The translations under genes and the position numbers were made by a program. A stretch of DNA of 64,000 bases from Rhea pennata (taxonomy: Eukaryota; Chordata; Aves; Rheiformes; Rheidae), in contig NC_084702.1 of assembly GCF_028389875.1 (NCBI RefSeq), positions 70,405,582 through 70,469,581 on the forward strand, read 5' to 3'. The notes under the pieces were generated by a model. It was not told where the DNA came from. It did not search any database and was given only the letters and a program-made list of their open reading frames with translations. Below, in pieces: positions 41,601 through 52,900 of the stretch. Numbering within the stretch: position 1 is the first letter of the stretch; each line of letters opens with the position of its first letter.

Positions 41601-44600
41601 TTTGGGGACAACCTGTAAGCGCTGCTGGCCTTACTGACTTGCTGCACTTTTCCCTAGGTACAATATACTGCTGGTGGCTTTCTAGAGAAGAACAGAGACA
41701 CCTTGCCAGCCAATGTTCGTGGACTCTTCATAAACAGTGTCACCCCTTTGCTCAGTGTGCTCTTCACAGGCAAGTCCCTCTATTGTGATGGGGCATTCCA
41801 CATTAATCAGGGCACTCCTTGACAAGAGCTAAGTGTGGGAATGAGGCTTTTATACCATGAATGTGCTCCAGAGCTGGCAGCCTCAGAGAGGTTCTGGGAA
41901 GGCTGCTGCCTGGAGTGAGGCTTCTGACATGTACAGAGCTGTCTGCACTATTTCATTCCCCTTGGTACATAAGCATGACAGCAGAAGTAGCCCTCAGGAG
42001 TACCTTCACGTTGTTTCCCCTGTGGAACTGAAGCACCCCTCCACACAGCGTTGTTCTGAGATCACAAGCCTGACTTTCTTAACAGATGCTAGTTAAAGCA
42101 GAGGCTGCTCTTTCCTGAGGTCATATTTTCGTGAGTGTTTTCTTTCTGCTGAAGCAGGATGTTAATTTTCCCAGCAGCAAAACCTCTTGGAATCTTTCCA
42201 AGAGATCTGTTGGCCACTGTCTGACAGTCTGACCATGTCTAGAAAGCAAGGCAGGTTGTTTCCTGTTCCAGAGAATTAGCTATTGCCTAGAGGTCTTCCT
42301 TCAGATCAGACAGTCTATCTTATCCAGAGGCAGTGCAGGACTATCTTCACTAGCCCTTCCATATGCTTTATTCTTGTCTAGAAATGAAACTAGACAAAGC
42401 ATAGCACCAAAGAGTTCACAATGTAAATAGAGTGTAGTAGAGACACAAGCAACAAATGCAGACACAATCTTTCTTGACCATATTTCATTTTCCCAGGACA
42501 ACTCTGGATAAAAAAAAAACCTCTTGTGGTCAGGTGCATTATTTCTCCCCCTTCCCTGCACTCACTTCTTCCAGTAACTGATAAGCCTTCACAGTCTCAG
42601 ATGAATGCTTCCTTGGAATTTGACTAGTTGAATACAGTGCTCTTGGTACAGTGTTCTTTTGTTTGTTTGTTTGTTTGCTTTTGTCTTGTTCAGTCCAAGC
42701 AGCTATCTGGGATTTATAGGTGACTGAAAAATTTCATTTCCAGTCTCCACTGAATTTTGCAGTTCTTCTGCTCATGTTTTACAAATGTCTGTCTTTGTTA
42801 CTTCTTCCACACTGCTACTAAAGATACTTAGTCTGGTCTTTGCAAGTTCATAAACAGCAGATATAACCTGTTCTCAGTGCAGATGACACTGTTGCATCAA
42901 GGGTGTGCAAGACTCTCATTAAATCATCCAGTAAACTGAACTTTCCTGAGTTTTTCATCTTGTTGCTGAATTATTTTTAAGTTATTTTACTTTATATAGT
43001 CTCCTGTGTTGACTGTTGTGGGTGAGCTTTCTGTTTGCTATCTGTACTTTTTTTTTTTCCTGCATTGTTAGACCTTCCCTGTTGATGATATTTCTTTTGA
43101 AGGTCATTAAGGGCTGTTCAGTAACCTGATTGCCTTGTCTTTTCAGTGGCAGAAAATAGTATTACCTGGATTGTCTGCTTCATATAGCTGATTTTTTTTC
43201 TCCTCTTCTTTAGCTCTTACCTTGTATTTTCCTCTCTGTGTGTTAGACTCTGTGGGGAGATTTGCATGTGAGATGAGGTTTGAATGCTTAGGTATAGTTG
43301 ATTGTGAGTAAGGGTACAAAATCTATTATTATTTTTGTTTTTCCAGCCACTATCTCCAGGACAGGAACACTGATGCCTCATGTTAAAACCAAGGTATTGT
43401 ACTTCTGGTCTGCATGGCAATTGATGGGACAGTTCCTGATATTTGTGATTGAAGAAGGCGATTGAAAATGAGAGCAGACAGCTCTGCAACAATTTCTTCC
43501 TCATTTTTTTACTGTTTTTTTTTCTGCTTGCCTCTATTGCTATGTTTAAATTGCCTTCCCTTCCCTGAAATTCCTTCTCTCTCCTTTTAACTGTCTGCTT
43601 TCTGGCAGGATAATCAGGCTGCCTTCCATAGGTGATCCTTTTGTTTGATCTCGTTCCAGGTCATACCAGGAGCAGATGACAAATTCAACAGCACACGAAA
43701 GCAGTCAGTGGGAGCTCAGTTCCGGGTAAAGTGCTGCTGCCTGCAGTGCCCCTTGAGATGTGTGCAGGGGAGTTTCTGAGAGCTTCCAGGTTCAAACACG
43801 TAGTAAAGCATCCAGAATATGGACTGGGGCTTTTTGGGGTGCCAAGCCCAGCTGATCGTGATAGGAGTGACCTGGCTGTCCTCAGAGCCTGGGCAGTTGG
43901 TGGTACCAGAGCCTGAATTGCTGAGGTGGGAAGGTAGTTTTCATCTGTAGGAATCTGGGAATGCGCTCAGAGGGATCTGGTAATGGTTTGGCTTGCTGGG
44001 ATGTTGATCTTTCTCTGCCCTCACCAGCATTCTCTGATGGTGCTCATGGAGCGGATGTATTCTGCCAACCCACACTTTGTACGTTGTATAAAGCCCAACA
44101 GCCAGAAGGAGCCAGGTGTGGTGGACAGCCAGGTTGTGCTGCAGCAGGTGAGGAAATAGCAGTTTTCTTTACAGGTGCTTCAGCTAAGCCTTGGTGGGAA
44201 GTGGATCTAAATCAGGGAAATGAATACTCCACTTCAAGAACATGGTGATGGCTGGGAGCTGGCTGGTCTGAATGAATGACGCTTGTAGAGAAAAGAGTAG
44301 GACATACTTTTTATGCATACAGAGATTCTCGGTGCTTGGCTGTCTTTGTGACACAGATTGCTAGGTCCAGGTTTTGCATTCCCAATTCTCTCACATTTCT
44401 TTTTCACGAATGCAATGAGATCTACTTGTCAGGTAGTAGGATTCATCTTTGTAGCTCCTGGATGAGGACTGCATCCAGGCATGGACAGTACTTCCCCAGG
44501 AAAAACAATGCTTCTCAGAGGAAACTGTTCTCACCTATCAACCAAGGCAAATGAACAGGAGCCAAGATGGATTTCTTTGAATAATGTGTGACTGTCTTTG

Positions 44601-46061
44601 GATATTGTGTCAAGTCTGAGATCCAAACATTTTAAATAATATTGAAAATATTCAGAAGAGTTCAGAAAGCTCCGTGGACTATTTAATATATATAAGAAAG
44701 GATAGGATTAAGTAGGAAAGTTGATCTGGTGCCTTGGAGTACCTCTGTGTACATATTTGGAAGTGGAAGGCTATCCTCTAAAAGACAGAAGTAAAGCAAT
44801 ACTCGTGGCTGTAAGGTGAAAGTCATTTTGGTTGTTTTTTTGTGTTCTAACTTTTAATTGAGAGTAGTTAAACATAAGAGTTGCAGGATTTGGTAAATTC
44901 AGTCTTTAACGAAGGAAACATTTTTAAAAAGAAGCTTTGATTTGAACTAGAGAGGTTTGGAACTGAATGAAGGAGTTTGTCTGCAGAGGGACAAACTGAT
45001 AGCCTAATGACCTGTTCTGGCCTGTGTCTGTTTCACTGATTGTCTTAACGCTGCCACTTCAGCTCCGATACAATGGACTGCTGGAGACTGTCCGGATCCG
45101 ACGAGATGGTTTCTCCTGGAGACCTTCTTTTGAGGAATTTGCTGAAAGGTTTGTTAAATGTTTAGGAAGTTTCATGTTAAATATTGTCAGGGAAGTGACC
45201 CTGGTAATTCAATGTGGGCAGAGTGAAATTATCTTTAAAGTTCAGAGGCCTGAGACCATAGGGTTGTTTGCTGTGGAAGACTGAGTGAGAAAGGCACTAA
45301 TTTATTGTTGTTTGCTGTGAGAGTGACATGGATCAGCACATCAAGGATAGGCCTCTTACCTTATTGAATTGTGTTTTTGTTTTTTGTTTGTTTTTTTTTG
45401 ACAGATATGGAATTCTTCTAGTTAAACCAGATGTGTCTCTCACAAAAGAAAGGTAGGAACCCTGCTTCTATCATGTGCAATCCAGTTTTAGTCCATTTTG
45501 TTCTTCAAAACTTTTGTTCTCAGGATAGCATAGCAAACTGAGTAAAAGGAACAAAGTGAGAATTTTTTTTTGTGGTGGTGGGAACCATAAATTCCTAGAC
45601 AAAGATAGTTAGGGTTTTATAAATCATTTAGTACAGTGTTGAATAAGATCTTTTGTGGAATGCTCTATGTATAGCCTTTCTATCCTATGGAAGGAGAATT
45701 GGTAAATGGAATCGGTTTCTGGAGTTAAGATGAGCTCACGGCATCTACTGCACTCAGTGGGACATGGGCTCAGTGCAGCCTCCTGCTGCCTCTCCAGGTT
45801 CTTCCCTGGTGATCTGAGAAGAATGAGTTGAAGACAGGGTTGACTAAGCAGCTGCCCTGAATATCTCCCAAGCCACAATATTTAAAATGTAAATGTCTCT
45901 CTAGCTCTACAGTCTGATCCTGTCAGCTTTTCCCCTTCCAGTGTCTCAGGCAGCAACTCTTCACCTCCTTCTCTCCTTCACTGTTCCAGTCTGTCTTTCC
46001 TGCCACAGTCAATTGTGACTGATTGTGAGAATGAAGCATGTAAGGCAGCCAGCTGATAGAG

Positions 46062-46109
<48 letters not shown>

Positions 46110-49100
46110 AATGAAGTCAGAATTGGAAAACTTGCTCTTTCCAGGGAGTATCACCATACAGATCCTGCAGAGAGTTCAGAAACTAAATGATGAAAACCAT
46201 CTCTGAGAATAGGACATACCCTGCAGAATTGCCTTCCAAGAAGCTGTAGGGAGTCTGTCTCTAGGAACCCCTTTGCTGACACTCCCCGGTGTGATTCTCC
46301 CCTAGCTGTACCTCAAGGAGCTCTACAGATTGTGAGCCAGTTACGGAATGTGATCAGGTGACAGTGGACAAATAATATAACACCTAAGTGTTGAAGAATG
46401 TTTCTTCTCCTTTATACACCTAAAACGACTGGCTGCATAGTGTTCACTTTGGGTGGAAAATGACTTTTGCACTTTTTTAATCTCTTTCAGCTGTCTGGAG
46501 ATACTGCAAAGTACAGAGCTGACTGGCTGGATATGTGGGTAGGTGTGGATTGCTGTTGCAGGGAATGTGGGGCCTGAACTGCAGAAACTTTATCCATGTA
46601 AACTGTTATCTGGCTCCCTTCAGGGAGAAATGCTATGGCTGTATGAAGGGTCTGTTCAAAGGATAATGGGATGCAACTTTGGACAAACAGTGTTTCTCAG
46701 TGGTTCTTTCTCTCCCCAACCTCACAGAAAGTCACGACTTTTCTTTAAATACTGGCACCAGGCGCAGCTGGCGAAGTGTGTGGAGCAACTAGAAAGAGCA
46801 GCAGTTGTCATACAGAAAGGTGAGCACAGGGGCAGGAGAACCCCTCGACCCTGATCTCATACCAGGGAGTGAGGGCTGGCTTGTGAGTGGTGTTAAGCTG
46901 AGGAGACTCTCTCAGGTAGATGAGAGTGAAGCAGATCTCATTCCTACTTTCAGGCAGAAAGGTGTGAGATATATATATATATGTATATAGATGTATATAT
47001 GTATGTGTGTATATATATAATGTGTATATATATGTGTGTGTATATATATGTGTGTATATATATATAAAATTTTTTTTCCTGAGTAGTCTGTGCCTTAGCA
47101 GCCTGTTTCTACAGAGCAGGGTGCTGTTGGCAGTCTAGTACTTCTCTCTGCACAGGCCTCATGAGGACTAGGGCAACCAGGAGTTGGAGGCTTCTACGTA
47201 GCCTGGTCTCTCTCTGCTGTACTTCTCTTCTGTATGGGTTATTGCAGGGTGCCCACTGCTGAAGCATCTGAGAAGCTTCCAGCTGTGCACCACACAGTAC
47301 AACAAACATCAGACTGCCACATGCTGTTCCTTGTTCTCATCTGTAGGAAAGAAATGTGGGTAGTGTCCTTAAGGGAAGGAGAGGGTGATGCTTTCAGTTC
47401 ATGTGCTTTAAAAACCTCATGAAATAAGCAGAATAATATAATGTCTCTAGTGCTGTTGGTGAACCCTGTGATGGCTGCTTGTGGGAAAGGTCATCTCACA
47501 AACTAATATCAAGGAAATCCTGACTCCTGCACAGCTGAGCTCTGCTTTTACTCAGCAGTGTCCCAAAGGAGATAAATGGCTAAGTGACCCTTGTGTGATA
47601 TTTTGTTCTTTAGGTATCTTGTGCATTAGCATAGGAGATGAGAGCTAAGATCTGTAATTTGATTTTTAAAATCTGTAATCAAGCAGATCAGACAGGTGGA
47701 GAGCAGAAAACAGTTCTGACATGGTTTTGACTGTATGTTAGCAGCAGAGAGCCTGCACTGCTCTGCATTAACAGAGTTCAAATGCTGAAGGCTTTACACA
47801 GGGCAAAGGAATATCACTTTCACTAGGGAGTGACAAGGCATGATTTTTTCTAACCACAGCTTTTTTTTCTGAACAGCTTTTAGGGGATTCAGCTGCAGGA
47901 AGAGATACTTGAAGGTAGTGGCTGAGTTGAGAGCTCAGGCACTACGGCTACAGGAGGAGGCAGAAAGAGAGAGAAGCCGCCAGCTGGAGCTGGAAGCAGA
48001 AGCCCAAAGTGAGTTGCTCCCACTCCCATTATGCTAGTGTGTGGCCACTTATGTGATGATCACTGCAAAGTGCTTTCAGTTACTGGTGGCATGTGCGTTG
48101 TTTTAGTGGGGCTGAGGGCTCCACTAATGTGGTCCATTTGAAAGTGAGGTTTTCTTTGTGAGGAACGAAGAGCGTGATGGAGGTCATTTACCTGGCTGTG
48201 TTTGGAGGGATGCCAGGCTGTGCCTTTCCCATCTGCTCAGTGGGGGAGAGTTTTGTATCACTGCTTTGCAATTTTATGTAGCTTCTCCTTGTAGTGTGTG
48301 GATTTGACAGTGGATTTGAGGCTATGTTGTTTGCCTCTTTTCCCTTCTCAGACTCTGTAGCCTAGCTAAGGAGAGATGGGGAAGGACTGAGCTCCAGAGT
48401 TACTTTCTTGATGGTCCCTCTTTCTGCTGTTCCTATAGTGTGTGCTGTAGAGGCAGAACATTTCCTGTCCTCCATGGGTGACAGCACACCTGTTCCTATT
48501 CTGGGCATATGGAGGACAGATCCCATAGATCTTGGATCCCAGATTTCTTCTACCTGTTCCTCTTGTTGCAGAAAGAGTCTCCCTGCCAGTACCTGTGCCA
48601 CGAAAGAGACGACCTCAGCCTTGTCCTCGTCCTGCATCTGATGTGCCACCACAGCCACCAGTCCCACGGCCACGCAGCAAACTCACAGAGGTAGTGGTGT
48701 GAGCTTTGTCCAGGGTCACGTAGCCATGTGTGCGGTTTCCCTGCTCCTTCCACCTTCTGCATATGCATATTCTCTTGCATGTGGTTGCAGGAGAACGCTG
48801 TCCTAATCAGAGGTGGGAGAGCCCTTTCCTAACGTGGTTAGTGAAAAAGCTTGGTTAGTGCCTTTGAGGAACTGAAAGCAGAGTCTGATGTGATCTTGTC
48901 CTAGCTGCAGGGACTCAGGAATGGGATCTAAAGGGATTACTAAAGTGATCTCTTCAAGGGGCCTTGCCTCTGACCTTGTTTTCATGCCCACTTTCCCCTG
49001 TCCCTATTTTCAGTCCACTCCTTTTGATAACTTCCTGCACCCTTCTGGGCCTCGCCCCATTCTGGGGACAGAGGAGCAGACTGGAGAAGAGGCGAAAATG

Positions 49101-49876
49101 AGGAAACTCAAGAGAGGAGCAACTCTGCGTTGGTTCAGAGAGACGCAGGCCCAGAAAGTCATGCAGGATGATGGGGCCTTTCCAAGCTGGCTGCATGGGA
49201 TGATCAGCCGGAGGTGAGTGTGCCGGGGGATGGACAAGGCCAGAGTTGGGGCTGGGGCAAACAGGCAGAGGCTGCTGCGACCTTAGGAAGAGTGGCTGGA
49301 GTCCTGTGGACTGAGGACATGCGGGACTTTCTGCTTGTAGGCTGTGAGCCTCAAACCATTAGAGGGAGCTTCGTAGCTTCCTTGCCACATGATATGAATG
49401 CTGAAACTTTACATGGGTGCAAGGAAAGGCTGTGCAAGCTCATGGAAAAGAAATCCACTGTGGGTTCTTAAATACCAAACCTATGCACAGAAAGGAGGCT
49501 GGGAAAGTGCTTGAAGGGGAAATATCTATAAATGTTTATCCTGTTCTGGACCATTCGCAGAGATGTGATATGGGATGAAGGTGGACTTTTGGACTGACTC
49601 ATTATGGCTGTTCTCACATTTCTCAGTTGCGGTGCTTACAGCAAAGGAATGCAGAATTCAATATTAAAAAGACTGTTAAGAAGGGCTTTCATGAGTATCC
49701 AGAGGCATGATTTGCAAGGCCCCCAGGTATGAGAGGAGGCAAGGTTTTGTGGATACCTCTGCCCATCTGAGGAGAGTGTAGCATAGGTGGAATTTACATT
49801 CCCTAGGCAGGGAGAGACACCCACAAAACCCAGCCTTCCTGTGGAGGTCTTTAAGAGATTGTGAATTCCCAAGCTG

Positions 49877-49938
<62 letters not shown>

Positions 49939-52900
49939 GGCAAAACCTTTATTTAAATGTCTGAAATTATGCTACTGTGTATGCCTCTCACATTACTCTC
50001 TTGGCTGAGCCAAATACTTTTTCTTTCCAAGCAGTGTGACAAGCAGTGAAATGCTGATTACGCCAGTGATCAAATAGCAACAAGATAGTGAGGTTAACAG
50101 GTAGATGCCAAAGCTTCTAGCTACAGTTTGCCCTGCATACAGAATTATTTTATGGTGTTGCATGCCTGCTAACTGCCAGTGTCACCCTTATGTGAAATGC
50201 CAATGTGTGTGGCATTGCTGCCAAATGTGCCTGTCATTCAAATATCCTTATCATCTTATTTCAGTTTGCAGCTTCTTTTCCGTTAAAGCTGCAGGTCTCC
50301 TTTGGTCTTACTAGATCACAAGTTGCTGGGTTTTATTAGCATGTCAGTGTGAGCATTACTCAGAGACATTACAGTGTGTTAGCTTAGTACAGAGTCCTGT
50401 AGTGGCTGTCAGCTACTTTTTTTTTCAGGTAATTAATAAGGTCTCAACCTGTATCAGTGCTTTTGTCCACAGATACAAGAATGCTTGAGAAGAGGTAGTG
50501 CCTGTGGGACGAAACTGTTTTAATTCAAATGTAGGCTGGAGATGAGCACTTCACAATGAAGGAAACAGCAGATTCTCTGCCTTGTAGATCCTTCCCAAAG
50601 ACACACTGAGATGTTAAGTACTTTTGAAGTGGCGCTTCATGCTTCTGGGTTTAAGTCCCAGTGCAGTAGAGTCAGTTTAGTCTCATGTAATAGAGGAGGA
50701 AGAGCAATCACAGCTTGTACTCGTGATGTGCAGTTCCCTTTAGTCTGGAGCGAAGCACATGGCAAGCACAAAGCAGTGCTCTCTCTGTTGGGTGAAAAGG
50801 GGGAAGAGCCCTTTCCAGTAGGGAAGTTTAGGGAACCAGAGCGGTGTTGCCAAGGTTGGCAGTTTTCTAAGGCACTGGGCTTACCTGGCACTGAGCACCA
50901 GTAATCCTTAGCTTCCTGACTTCTTCCAGCAGCCCCAGAGGCTAGGAAATGCGCATGTGCACGGGCTTCTCGTCTCTGCCATGCTTTGTCCTGTGTTCTG
51001 TGCTGGAAGGTGGCTGTTGCTACTGCACTAGACTGCTGGAGCAGATTTGGAGCAGCTCTACTTGGAAAGGCTTTGGCTGAGAGTATTGCACCATGTCAGC
51101 ATGTTTATGCCTCTCTGCACTGGCAAGCCTGAGCCTGGAAACCCCTAGCTGTGAACACAGTGGGCAAATACTGGCCTCTCTGTGGACTGAGACCACTACC
51201 ATAGTTGCAAGGTTGGGAATCCCTGCATAGAGACAATCGCTCACTGTCCTCTGAAAAACTCTTTCTTGCTTCCAGGGAAGCTGAAAACTTGCTGACTGAC
51301 AAGCCTTTGGGCTGCTTCCTTGTTCGCATCAGCCAGAGCCGAGCAGGCTACACCCTGACGTACAGGTAATGAGCCTTGCAGAGAAGGAAGAAGAAAATCC
51401 TAAATTGAGCTGAGTATGGCTGGAATAGTTAACTTTCTGCACAGAGTAGTCCACTGAGCCTGATGCTTAGCCTCTTCTGTGGTGGGGTGCTTCAAACATG
51501 GTTTGGAATAGCAAACAGGGTGCTGCAGAGTCTGTCTGTCATCAAAGACTAGATCAGTTTGTGAGTGAAGCGAGCAGCCCAGGCTGGAAGAAGCATTCAC
51601 TGGTGCCTGAGGAGATGTGATATAGCACAGGACATTATTTTAGAGAACAGCCTGAGGAGAAGTAATCAGAATATGCTGGAAGCATACAGCATCAGGCAAG
51701 AGGTAGGACAGAGTGGTAATGCAGACAACAGGCCTGGGAGGTGGTACAAGCTGCTGGGGTTTGGATCTAGGTGCCTGGGTTCTTTGTGCCTCTCTTGCTG
51801 ACTTTGGGGAAACTGATGCTCCTTCAGCACTTGTTAGTACAGTGTACAATAGTCCAGCATGGAGGATCTCTTGCATCTTTGCAATATTTGGTACTGTGGC
51901 TCTTGATCACATCTGGGCCTCATGAGACAACAAATACAGAAATCAACGACTGGGTCCTGGAGAGATGCTGTGGCCTTGTGTCATGGCTCTTTCTGTCTGT
52001 CTCTCTCCCCAGGGGTGAAGGCCGCTGCAGACACTACATGATCGAGATGCAGCCCAATGCACGATATGTAATTCTGGGTGAAGACCGGGCTCATGCCTCA
52101 CTCACCGAACTGGTTCGGTATCACCAGACTGTGGGCATCCAGCCCTTTATGGAGACACTGACTGTTCCCTGCGGGCAGGTGAGTGCTGAATATCTGCAAC
52201 AGGAAAAGAGGCTGGGGCACGGACTGCGCTCTGAGCAGATACAGTCACTTTGGCAATGTATCTGCTTTGTGTTTCCTGTTGTGGGAGTCCTGTATTGGCA
52301 AAGCAGCCTGGCCTCTTCTGCATGCACCAGGGAAGGCTAGTAGCTGGGCACTGGGGTTTCTTGGGATGGACGATGTCTTATGCTTGCCAGTAATCACAGC
52401 TGGGTATTCCTCTTAGCTGTGTTTTTTGGGGTATGTAGAGGGTTTGTTTTTGACCACTGCTGAATCCAGTCTTCTCACCCTCAGAAAGGCAGTGGGAATT
52501 TGGACTATGAAGACCTGGAGTGCCTCACACTGACTCCATCTGCAGCTGAGGAGGAGACTTCTCCAAGGGAGCAGGCTTGCCTCTCTGGGACCCCTGCTGG
52601 GAGGTCCATTCTGCAGACAGGAGCAGCCTCAGTTCTCAAACGTGTGTGGTTCAGGAGGGCCAAGAAGTGCCAAGAGCAGCAGAGCCTGGACGAGAGCAAG
52701 ACAAAGTCAAGCCCAGGACAAGAGGGAGGCAGCCAGCGAGCATTCCCTCGCCTTCACTCCTCCATACGCCTGGCAATGCAGGAAATCCAGCAGGTGAGCA
52801 GGGGGCAGCTTCAGCCTTCCAGTATGTTCCTAGTACATTCCTCTGCCACAGTCATGCCCCCACAGCCACTGTAGGACTCATGAAGATGCCCTGTCCAGGG

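Larger units (their letters stand above)
28985..46819 (+). other. Myosin motor (head) domain exons 1-22
   Basis: All nucleotide-site motifs are intact. The P-loop GESGAGKT is at residues 109-116 (exon 4), switch [10 protein letters not shown] at 158-166 (exon 5) and switch [10 protein letters not shown] at 385-392 (exon 11). Later landmarks are [44 protein letters not shown] and [15 protein letters not shown]. The last three mark the actin-binding and SH helix/relay regions. Nothing suggests a dead ATPase. [13 protein letters not shown] near the N-terminus and [10 protein letters not shown] are typical of class III and related heads. The residue seven before HYAG, where many myosins carry the TEDS-rule residue, is Val493. 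Confidence 0.93.
49014..52178 (+). other. SH2 domain exons of the myosin (exons 25-27)
   Basis: The SH2 domain spans about residues 853-945. It has [15 protein letters not shown] (helix A), GCFLVRISQ with the phosphotyrosine-binding Arg at residue 878, CRHYMIE in strand D and [10 protein letters not shown] (helix B). The segment before it ([20 protein letters not shown]) and the overall pattern resemble the SH2D2A/SH2D7/HSH2D adaptor group as I know it. All core positions look functional. Affinity for pTyr is inferred, not shown. Confidence 0.92.
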
